Assembly: GCA_037577475.1 (NCBI GenBank)
Contig: CM075192.1
Coordinates: 14,479,908-14,543,907 of the forward strand
DNA: 64,000 bases
Source of the DNA: Chaunax sp. Z400
Lineage: Eukaryota > Chordata > Actinopteri > Lophiiformes > Chaunacidae
Reading direction: 5' to 3'
Part shown: positions 27,601 to 39,600 of the stretch, in pieces
Position numbering within the stretch: the first letter of the stretch is position 1
Layout: every line of letters begins with the position of its first letter
The notes under the pieces: model-generated
The model's input: the letters and a program-made list of their open reading frames with translations, nothing else
What the model was told of the DNA's origin: nothing
The model's database searches: none
Position numbers and translations under genes: made by a program

Positions 27601-30600
27601 TTTGACTCACTTTCACTGTTTAGTTCGGACAGAAGCACATAAATCAGTCCTGTGTGTAAACAGGAAATTCACACAAGATTTACAAGCCAGGAAAGTTGCT
27701 ATTCAAGCTCCATCAAGCTTTAATATAGTCTCACTTTCTATCCCCCTTTAGAATGAATAAAAATCAATCCTGACACAAATCCCACAAGGTGTTTGTTTCA
27801 AACCGCCATTAATATTTAATTCATTTTTATTTTTTTTTGCATCCAGGGGTTCCACGGCCCTTTAACCAATAAGGACAGAATGTATGAGGTCATCCCATAG
27901 AAGAACCAATCAAAAGCCATTGCCTTAATTACTCAGTCTGGATTTTTATATATAAAAACTTTGTTGCCCTTTATTTAGTTAAATACATGGAGAGTAACAG
28001 ACAAAAGCCTTTTATGTGTACGTAAATATACGAGGACAATAAATATTCTCATTGTATGTCACAATGCTTTTTTTTTTTTTTGTCAAGACAGTCTTAACTC
28101 CTGTGGAAGAATGAGGAGGAATGCCAATGGCTTGTTAGTCGGTCCTAACAGCTCATTATTCCTGTGTAAATACCTCCTCGTGCTCTCGGTGGGGTTTGTT
28201 TCACGTGTTTCAAAAAGACCCAGGTCTGTTTCACTCAGTCCAGATGTCAAGAGGTACAGTTTCTCTTTTAAGAGAACTTTCTCCGCCCTCGGCCACCAGA
28301 AGCAAGCCATGAATCACAAAACGCTCAGAGGTGAAGTTTTACCATTTAGCAGCACCTACAGACACATGAGCTCATGTGAAGAGGGAGAGATGCGCTGAGG
28401 CTTTGCAGGCTTTAATCGTGGATCACATTTTATAGCAATTCCTAAGAAGAGTAACTCAGTTAATTTGTTTACAAGTCTTCTCTCGAAGCCAAATGGAATA
28501 GAAAACAAAGACGACACTTGTTTATATTGCATGCAAAAGCTACTGTGAAACCCTGAGGGCAACATAGCAGCAACCTTCAATTAGAACTATTCATTTATTG
28601 CTCAGTGCTTGTCACTCCTTTGAAAATATGAGTATGTGTAATTTATGAACAAGCAGGGAAACATGAAAACAACACAATATCTGCAACCAGAATGAAACAA
28701 TAGAGACAACTTACGACCAGCAAAGGTGGGCAGTGCAGTTAATTATTTATTACCATCTAATGGACAACGGAACTTTTATTTCACCTGCACCTGTTCACCC
28801 TGATAACCCTGTGCACCGGAAAAGGAAATGAAACACAAACGTCTGCGAACTCGCACTTAATTGACCTGTTTTGATTTGTTTAAAAGGAATTCTGGCCTGT
28901 TATGGTGGTTTAAGGTTTGTGCTACATTTGGATGGAAACTTGACTCGTAAGTGCTCCATAATGTAAGTCTGGAGAAAAAGACCATTGTATCTCATCAGGA
29001 GGTCACTGCCAACACCAGAAAGAACAGCTTTGCAGTCATTAACCAGCTGTCTTTACTGTTCCTCATAGATAAGTCCTCCACCACCCCCACACCAAACCCA
29101 ACATACACACACGCCCAGCTGAACTGCTATGTGTGCGGGAGATAGCAGGTGTGGGCGAACCATTATCAGCTTTTCTCTGCGGGGGAGTTATTTTATTCCG
29201 ATCCCACAAGAACACCTTTGGCGTAAAAATGTGCGATGCCCTCGGTGACACACCCCCTTAATTAGCTCAGGGTGGAGGAGTCTACAGTCCTGCAGAATCA
29301 TTAACGGGGCAATATTTTCACGTGACCACACAATGACTCTGCCTCATTGATCGTTTGATGGGAAATGTTGTGAAACTCACGTTAGTTTCTGCATCGCTTT
29401 AAACTCTGACGGAGTGAGTCTGAGGTCACGGTGAACTGGAGACAGCGCAGAATGAAGAGTTGGATTTTCCCGTCAACATCTGTGACCTGCCTCGCAGTGA
29501 TTCACCATTATCACAGCGAGGAGCAGGAAGCACAGACGTGGGTCTGATGTACAGTATCATGAGTCATTTGTGTTCCTCCTCGGCAGAAAAAACCCCCCAA
29601 CAAAGTTTCATTGGCCTGGTTTTTTTAACTTGCTTCCTCGATGATGCTCACCTTCAAAAAGTAGTGAAATGTGTCTCACTTTGCAGCCAGATATACAAAA
29701 TAAAATAACATTATATTGAGTGAATTTCTGCTTTTGGATAATTTTCATATCCATTGAAGTGACGTATGAACATCCCTGGAAATGACAATTTTAGGTCCTG
29801 TGCTTTTGTGTCCATGGTAACTGGGACTGAAGGTGAGGGTCTTTCAGGTGTATGTGTGTGAGGGAGCAGTTGGCAGAGGGATGCACTAATTCACAGGACT
29901 AAACAATAAAGCTTCCATTATCAGCCCCTATAATCACCTCTCAGACATGTTCTGGCACCTGCTTTCTCTTTTCTGTCTGAATCTGTGAAGAGTACATGCA
30001 GGTAAAGTCCAAAACAACACAGAGAGCCCCCCCGGCCTGTACATGCCCCTCTATGAGTGACTGCGAGCTCAGAGCTGTGCCTCCTGCAGTTGTCCACTTC
30101 TCTGCTTTGTGGATGCAGTTTCTTTATTCAGCGAGGCGAGGTGCTGACGTCAAATCCTTTGTTTCCAGACGCCTCAGCTGCATTGTTCTCCGTGCATGAA
30201 TCCTTCAACCTGCCCCTGTTGCTGGGAGCAACAATGGGATAAATTACTATATTTTTCAATCGGTGCATAAAAGAGCAGCAGAGGAGCCAAGAAGAAAACA
30301 GAAGAATTAGCGACAAATAGTGATGTCACCGTTCACTGGAAGAATGCATTTTTTGATTTTGTTGTATTTTATAGACCAAGCGATGAACAGATTAATCAAG
30401 AGTGATTGGTAACTGATAACGAAAACAATCATTAGTTTCCAAGAGAGCTGTCCCACTTGTTAATCTACCACCACATTCAGCCAGTGCTGTGCCATTTCAG
30501 ATGGTTGATGAGCTGAGAAAGTCTAGGAAACAAGCGCTCCTTCATCCTGAGTGAGCTGAATGAATGATCCATCTGGACAAGCACCTGATAGAGGACTTCC

Positions 30601-33600
30601 TGCATGACCGGCGCTCATGGGATCAATAGTTGGCTTGTGCAGACAGAGGAAGACGGAGGTTCAGAGCATTAATGTGTTGACATATCTGAAAATGAGCTGT
30701 GAGCGAGAGTGTGAGACACGACACAAGGGAGTTGGTGTACTTGACATAGTCATTGAGCTGTTTGGTTAAAGGACCACCACAGTAAACACACCAGCTGATG
30801 TGAGGAAGACGGAAGAGTCTTGGCAGGAAGGAAGGCTTCATCGCAGGGAAAAAAAAGGGCAGAAAGAGCTGAGGGGCAACTGGGCATTGACCTTAACATT
30901 GATGTGGCCCCTGTGGATAAATGACTATAATTCAGAGAGTGTTCTCTTCAAGTGAAGGGCTTAACTGCTCGACCAACACCTGTTCAGCTCTACAGAGGAG
31001 CCTTTCACTGAGGACAGGTGTCTCGGCAACAAGCCGCCTACTTCCCTGCGCTCTCTGCTCCGCTCCCAGCTGCTCTCCTCCTCTCCTTTTGGACACAGAT
31101 TCCTCACATGCCTGCCTGTCAGCTCAGCAAACACTGCAGTGGTCACTCAGCTGCGTGCTGCAATAAAGACAGGTCCTTAACAACACCTCTGCCAGAGAGC
31201 CACAGGAGCATCTCCCATTAAGTCTAGAACTGCATCAAAGCATTTCTCGTTCTGTGCAAGATGGCCAAGTTCCCTGGTATGTGTACGCTTCTTATTTGAA
31301 TCATGACTCAAATTAAAGTGAAATCAACTCTAGAACATCCTCATTCATTTCCTGACTTCATCTTTTATATTCATTTCCTGACTGGGACGTGATAATTGTT
31401 GGTATGGCTGCAGTAAAACAACTACTGTCATTGTTGTGTTACTGTAATTAAATAAATACACCGACTGCGAAATATCAGAAAACCGTGAAAAAATGAATGT
31501 TGCACTTTCCTTTAAGTTCATGGTGACATCTTCAAATAGCTTGTTTTGTTCAAACTCGAAGATGTGCAATTAACTGTATGATAAGACAAAAATAGTTGCC
31601 CTTTAATTTTAGACTAATCACTTAATAGGCCCTGAAGTGAAGTGGCCTTCCTTACTCTGCAGTTCATCTAACACTTTGCTTTGGAAATTCTGTTATGTGT
31701 AAACATTGCACAAAAGCAACCTCCTGGAATCATTCCTATGGGAGTTTGAACATGTGTGTGTTGCTGCATGCATGTGCACAATGCACACTGGGTCTGTCGG
31801 CTTTTCAGCTTGTTCAGTGACCTGTGCACGAGATAAACAGATTGGAGGCGGGGCAGTTAGCACAATAAGGAGCGGAGGGCAGATGAAGCCATACTGATCA
31901 GTGAAATGGTTTTGAACTGAAAACCTTCAAATATCTGCTCTTTTTCCCTTCCTTGCAAACGTCTCCAGGGGCTCACATCACAGTTTATGGGGCACCAGTG
32001 GGAACAGGCATGAGGGCATGTACGTGCTTATGATAAATATACCTTTAGCTTTTTCACATAGCATGCATACCGCAGCACGTGTAAGCTCTAGCCATGCTTT
32101 TCAGATATGGGCCAACTGGCTGCAGTCCAGCAGCAGCAGCAGGGCTTGGTTTAGTGACTTGGTCCCAGCATGCTCGCTGTGTGAGGGGTAAAGTACTTTG
32201 CTGCATAACTGGAATTTTTTCCATCATTGTTTGGTTCAAAAGGCTGGTAGATTCATTTTTAAGGAGTCGATATAGAGGAGGGCATGTTGAGACATGACTA
32301 CAACTGGCTCTCTACCAGGCGGCTGCATGTTAACTGTTACTGCTGCTTATTTATTAGCATTTGATTTAGGAATATTAATATAAATCACAGGTTAAAGGTT
32401 AAATCACTACCCAAACTTTTCTTTGTAAATATCAAAAGACAAGAGTCTGATTGTTTTGTCACTTTTAACAGATGATTTAAACGGAGACTACGTAACTTTT
32501 GAAAAAGGTAAAAACATGTAGTTCCTTTTACAAAATGAATTTTAATTCATAAGCAACGAGAAGACACAGTCATCGATCATCAGTCATCAACTTAAACACC
32601 ACTACACACCAAACGTCACATGAGCTGAAGCAAAAATGATTTTTTTTTGTAACTCAATCTACAACAATAGACAATAATGCTATCAACAATATTCAATTCA
32701 GTTTTTGAGAATACTTATTCACGTATTCATGAACAACAGTATGTGCTGAGTTCAGTACCATAACCCGGCAGTAATTTCCAAACTCCATCTACAACAATAC
32801 ATATTGCTGTTTCATCAGATCATCAAATGTTCATAGAGTTGCTGTTCTGTGAAACTACGAGTCTACAAAAAGTAAATCCTGCTTTGAAAACGTAAATGTT
32901 TAAATTAAATGTTTAAATCTGACCTCCTGAAGGTCAGACGTTTAAACTGCCAAACAAATTCATTGATTACTTTTTGCCTGCATGTGGACAGAAAACAACA
33001 AAGGCCAAGAGATACAAGATTTCATTCACAACCGAACTGCAGCGATGAGTTCAGCTCTTTGTCTAAAATGAAGTCGAGCAGTGATTACAGTCATTTCAAG
33101 TTGTTCTCTGTGGCTGAAGTCAGGTTTGTGGAGGTTGAGTCACAGCAGAAAAACTTTCTACAACTGCAAATCATCTTCGTCAAAACTTGACAACACATTG
33201 TTCTCGACCGCACGGCAATGAAAAGAGGCCACTGAGGTTTCTGTGGAACTCAGAAATGAACAAATCAGAGCATTTAGGATGTATTTTTGTCTTAAGTCAC
33301 AGCTGGCTGAATTCTCAAGGTTGTCCTGTGAATCGAATAAAATCAGTCACTTCCGTGAGTCTTTCCAAGGCGATGAATTATGCTTGAACTGCCTGTCACT
33401 AATAAACTCCCTCCCGGCAGACAGATGACCTGAAAGTGACGCGTGGAGAGCTGCCCTGTCACAACGGGACACTGAGACATCTCAACGAGAAAATCCACCC
33501 AGGAATTTTAAAGAGCCCCTCCATCCCGACACGAGTGTCTTGCTCTCGTTTCTGTGTATTCACACACACAATACCGTCTGTCACAACACAGCGTCTCATA

Positions 33601-36600
33601 ATAACATATCTTTTCGGTGTCGGGGGACCTCTGCAGCTGTGTGAAATGGTCAGGGCACTTTCTCTGAGCGATATCATCATCATCACAGCTGCATCTCCAA
33701 AGCATTTCAGCTTCCCTCCCAGGAGACTCTCCGTGACTCTCTCGTCCTGAAACAGGCCGGCTAACGTCTATCTGTCGACAGAAACACTTGGAGGACAAAC
33801 ATTTTAGGTTACGACCGTTTCCTCTGCTAGTTAGTTGATTAAAAAGGAAGCAAAATGCAGCATTTAGTTTGTTGTCTTGACTTTAAACCAACGAGGAAAT
33901 CAGAGCATTAGAGTCACACGAGCTCTCGTTTCATTTTTCATTGACTGTCTGTAATAATCTGCCCTAGCTTCATTTTGTCAGCTTTTCTAAACAAGGGTAA
34001 TCACTGACTATTGGATGTCAACATCCATTTCCGTACAGCCGTAAAACACTGTGATTTAGGGTGGTTTCCTGTTGTTTGCTTGGATGACATCCTCAAGCTT
34101 TCATTTTCAGCTTAGTGCAGTCGCTTTAATGTGGATCCAAGAACACATGTCATTCTTCTTAGGCGAGCTGACACAAAACGTAGTAACTTTTGAGATGGCA
34201 GATTTACGGTTCCAGTCATTTTTGTCAGCAAAAACACCAGTCAGTGTTTTACATGATGGTAAACAGAATATCTATATGTTGAATATTGTTGTTATAGACA
34301 AAATGATGAATTGGCTGTCATCCCTCATTTGAAATAAAAAGCTTCAGACAGAATCGGTGTGACCGCCACTCTCTTCCTAATTGTCTTTCTAATTCAGATC
34401 GTAATATATTTGAAGCAGCTGGAAGTGAACATCCATATTAAACCTTTAAGATCAGTGACTACTCATCATGTAATCAGTTCCAAAGTAAAAGAGTGTGATG
34501 AAATGTAAAGCTCAGGATCATTTATTTAGGAGCCAGTGCTGCTAAAACAAGAGATATGAATGGGCAGCACAGCTTGTCCGTCTCTTGCCTTTAACTACAC
34601 ATCCTGGGAGTGTAGGTACATTTATTCAGAGTACTGACTGCTCTTTTCCCAGACAAATGTCCCTGTATATCTCAGAGGGTTTTTTCCCTCTCTCTCTCTC
34701 TAAATGCGTCTCTCTTCTTTTTAGTCGCTCTTTCTGTGCGTCGATATGTTAAACTTTACCGGGCTCTTTCCATCTCTGTCACCCCAAATGCATCAGCTGA
34801 CAGCAGCCTCAGTGCACAGAGGTCTTCACACAGACTGTGAGGGCTTTCACTCCGCTAAACACAGCATCTCTCATGTGCAGCTCACTGACCACCATTGTCG
34901 CCGGAGAAGGATGGGGCAGCAGAGAACCCCTAAACTCTCCGGATCTGCACCCAGGATGCCAGTGCAGCCTTTTGGACACCTGCAGGGGGGGGGGGACTGT
35001 GAATGTCTCTGTGATGGGGCTGAGGGACAGAGCTGGTAATGAACACAGTCATTCATCAGCCATCCATGGCACTGCTCCCATTCAGATACAGATACCTACT
35101 GAGACACAAAGCCCCAGCTGCTTGGAGTGGCAGACTTACACACAACGCTGGACACCAATGAGACACAGCTCCATTTAGGCCTTTAAGAAAAACTCTGTCA
35201 CAACAGCTGAAGTGCCTTTCTATACATCCCTCTGCACAGTTACACACTCAATGGACAGAGAAATGGTCTTCATCACCACATGTTGACAGAGCCAAAGGCG
35301 TCAGATCTTAAATCCCTCTCTACGTCTTTATAGTCAGTTATCAGCCATTAATCTCAACAATGATGGTCTGCAAAGTTGTGAAAGATAACTGGCAGATATT
35401 GATCCTTCAGACTTGTCTGCTCTGCTTTGTAGGTCCATGTTGTTTAATAGGCTGAATTTGTTTCTTCCTGTGAGTCAAATGAGAAGATTTACACCACTCT
35501 CATGTTAGTCTGCTTAGGTTAGCTTAGCATAAAGACTGGAAACGGGTGAAGCAGCATGCATGGATCTGTCTGAGTGTAACAATATATCCCTTCCAGCGCC
35601 TCTACTGCTCACTATAACAATGATTTAATGATTAACATGTACAAAAATAAAAATGTAAGAACATTGTGGTTGGTCATGTGCTAGATTTTTTTTCTCTCCC
35701 AGAAAGCAGTGACTGCTGCAAATTTTATTTTTTAGACTTTGTGGGGTTTTTGTACAAATTTAATAAAAAGATACAAGATGATATAAGTGCGCTCAAAGGG
35801 CGCTGCTGGTAGGATTTTGTTACCTTTGGACAAAGAAAGTCTAGGCTTTACACTATGCTAAGCTAAATGGCTGCTAACTGTAACTTCATGTTTACCAATC
35901 AGAAATGAGAGTGCCATTTATCTTATCATCTAAATCTGGCAACTTACTAATTACAGACTAAATGGGTTATTAGAACACTTATTTATTGATAGATTTAAAA
36001 TACTAGAGCTGCATATCATTTAACTGCATTATTAGATAAGTGTGGTGTGTATCTTGCAACAACACTTGACTGCAGCTACTCCAATGTGACAATTTGCTGC
36101 TTTTCTTTGGTTTGATTATTGGAAATTCAGTATCTTTGGCTTTTGGACAAAACTGAACATTTGAAAAGATTATTTTGGGCTTTCTGTGAGAGCAAAAGGT
36201 GATTGTGATGGGTATTTCTTTTACTCTATTCTGACAATTTATGGAACGAACATTTTACCGATTGATTCAAAAATTACCCAATAAATTGACAGTGAAAATA
36301 GTCATTAGTCACAACCCTAATTGATCAATTTATGAACCATTGATAAACCCATTAGCTACCCTTATAAACCACTAGGAGGGCAATTGTCAAAGTGGCGTTG
36401 CTTTATCTCTGGCCACATACTAAAACATGAACAAAAACAGTTCCTGGTGGAAGAAGAGGAAAAAAATGGTCATTCGACTGTGATTGTGCATCATAGCATT
36501 TGGACTATAAACGCGTGGGAGCAGCTGTAAAAGTGAGTATCACCTCCATCAGTTATGAGAGCAAAAATTGCACAACACATAGAAGATGTGCCAAAATTAC

Positions 36601-39600
36601 AATGACTCACCACCCATTGAAAAAAACAAAACAAAACACTCCCCTGAACTTTTGGAGAGTGAGTATTTGAGCCATGAAAAATACTTATATTAGCGCATTT
36701 TGAAGTTCCTCATGACCCAGGGTAAGTCAGCAGTTGCAGAGCTATACGACGGCGTGGAGGCCTGAAGGAGGATGCTCCAGAGCCGAACAAACCAATTACA
36801 CCCCTGTCACAGCCACGGCACAGCACTGCATCGTCCCCACAGAGGCACCGCTGTCACACTGCATGGCATTACTGTGGCTCAGAAGAGCCAGAACTGATGA
36901 GCAATGAGACCTGGTATGTCTGGCATGACCATAAGCCCTTGATTCTCCTTTATTAAAGGTGCCCGGTCACCACACTCTGAGGCGTTGAAGCATAGGAGTG
37001 ATATTTGATTGCAGTGAGCGTTAAAGCTGCAGGGCTGGGTTGAATTTACCCCATGACTCTCCCTCTTAGCTGGGGCAGCCTCCAGGACTGCTGCTGCTGC
37101 TGTGGCTGCTCTGAAGCATTCAGATATGCTCCTCCTGTGGTGGGAATACAGCCTATTAGCATCACACGCTATCATGCATGTGGACACAAAGGAGGAACGC
37201 ACCAGCTCTTTTCAGCTTGGAGACGTGGTAAAGCAAAACCATTTCATGTGTCCCTGAAGTATCTCTGAGGGAAGTTTCACTTTACTTATTTTTTACATCC
37301 TTTTAAATAAGATTAAACATTTTCAGTCAGTTTGACTGGGAACTGGTTATTAGCACTGTACAAAAACTTAAGAAATGGTTTATAACACCTTTTAATGTAG
37401 TTTTAAGCAGATGTAGGTGTTTATTAACGCTCTTGTGAACTCCCTCTGTGAGCCACCCCAACAGTGGTTAATGTATAAACAGATAATAAATGACAATATA
37501 TGAAAAAGAACACAAGTTCATAAGTTACAAATGTTGACACAGCATATTAATAAACACTTAAAATGTCCTTATATCTAATTTCAGCTGCATAAACTGCATG
37601 TGAGACATTTGATGTCATTACAACTTTTACTTATTAGCATTTATAACTGCAGATTTGATGACTAAAACCATTAAAAGAATTAACACAAATATTCTTAGTG
37701 TTTGAAACTATTGCACTGCATTAAAAACCGTGCATTTGTTATTCATTCACTGCTTATAAATGCCAAACAGGGAAGATAAATAAAAGTGTTACCGATTACT
37801 ACTGAGAAAGGATGATTAACACAGAAGCAATGCCATGCAGCAGCATTCTTGGGTGACGTGTTGGAAGCGAGCAGCGAACTCCGGAGGAAGTGACTGAGCC
37901 GTCAGTGTGACGTGGGCAGATTTGGCTGGCAAACCCGGACTGGATGCTACACAGCCTTCAATAATTACAGCTAAAGGATCAACCTAGTTGCACAATAGGC
38001 GAAGCAGCAGCTAACTACTCTCTGTCAGCTTCAATAAACTTGAGCTCCCCTCACAAAAGATCCATGCGCTCAGTGGCTGAGAGAGCTGAAAGTGGCCTCA
38101 ACTGGCACACTTTGTTAATTAAAGAGGTGAATATGCAGCTGGTCTCCTCAGCTGTGGATTTGTTAAGAGTTTATGAGAGGAGAAGCTTCTGGAATATCAT
38201 CTGCTGTTGATATGAATGTTCATTTAAGTTTTATTTTCTTTTTAAGTGGTGGAGACGTTTTGATTGCCTGAAAACTCTGAACCATTAAAACAACTTGTTT
38301 GGGTATCTCAAGCTCACAATCAGATTTAAATAAATATGGATGGATGGATGGATGGATGGATGGATGGGAGTTTCAATCATCAAAAGCTGCAGTTATTAGA
38401 AGTGGTGACTCCTTAATGAAGGCTTTAACCTTATTAGAAAGACATATTTTTGAACCTTGAGCAGATTTGTGCTTTCACTGAAGTGCACAGAGATCACAGC
38501 TAAACATTTTCATCTGTGGATCGTGCAGATCACTGGGAGGAATCAGTCATATCTGCGCTCGCATCAAGACTAAACATAAACAGTTACTCAACAAAAACCT
38601 TCTGATTGTTGTGAAACTCTGGTTGAATTCCCTCAGTCTGTGGGAGTACAAAAAGAGCTTCAACCGGAGGACGAAGGCGGAGGCACGAAGGCAGGATGAT
38701 GCAGACAAACTGTCGGCAAACTCATTGATCAGCAGCGAACGCTGTTCCTCCCTCGCTTTTTTTTTGGGATTCATCCGAGTTCCTGCTTTTCAACCAGATG
38801 CAATTTGCTGCTGTTTTGTGAGCCACAGGAGGCTTCTTGATGACTCAAGGTGCAAACTAGGAACTCACGACAGAGTTGTTCATGTATTCAGAGCATGAAT
38901 TCACTCCTCCATGTTCTTCCTGTCAACTAGTGGACAGGAAATCATGTAAAAATCATTAAATATTGATATTTTATGATTAAATATGATGAGATAGCATATC
39001 CCTCTTTCCTGAGTGCAAATGTTGTTTTGTTTTGTTTTTTCAGAACTGATTACATTTCAAGATCTTTTTCAATGCTGGTTATAGTTAAATAAAACAAAGA
39101 CCAATTTCTGAGCTGTAATAAAACTTCAGACCAGTCAAATTGAATTGTCAGGAGGCAGACTGTGAAACCATTGTTTTTTTATGGGCTGTAAAACTGGCTT
39201 TGACAATTAAAATACTAAATTTAACTATATTTGTGAGCTTTAAGGCTTTAACTTCTCCACAGAAAGTCAAACACAATTGAGCGAGACCAAGTTTCTGTTT
39301 TGTATTTCTCTGTTTATCTTTCATTGAACTCAACATGCCAACATCAGAGTTTGTCAGCGGCAACAAAGGCTGCTCGTCTCTATCAGCGACACATGACTAA
39401 AAGACAACAGCACGGTTGCTCTGTTTGAATAAAGAATATCAACTTTCATTCACAGTATATGAATGACCATAATACAGAGTAGCTTTTATTATCGTATCAT
39501 ACATGCCTACTACCCTACTATGCATACACGTACCTGTAAGTTCTTGATTGATTGATCTGATTTTATCTGACTATTTTCAAATTAATTCTCAATTTAGGTT

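Noticed and set aside
33436..33750. 104-codon ORF in traf4 intron 1, overlapped by two antisense ORFs
   Set aside because: Overlapping open frames on both strands indicate a locally stop-poor stretch; no protein family is recognisable.
37785..37806. Faint likeness to miR-451, whose cluster lies near TRAF4 in mammals
   Set aside because: GTTACCGATTACTACTGAG differs at several positions from a microRNA that is nearly invariant in vertebrates. No miR-144 neighbour was seen.
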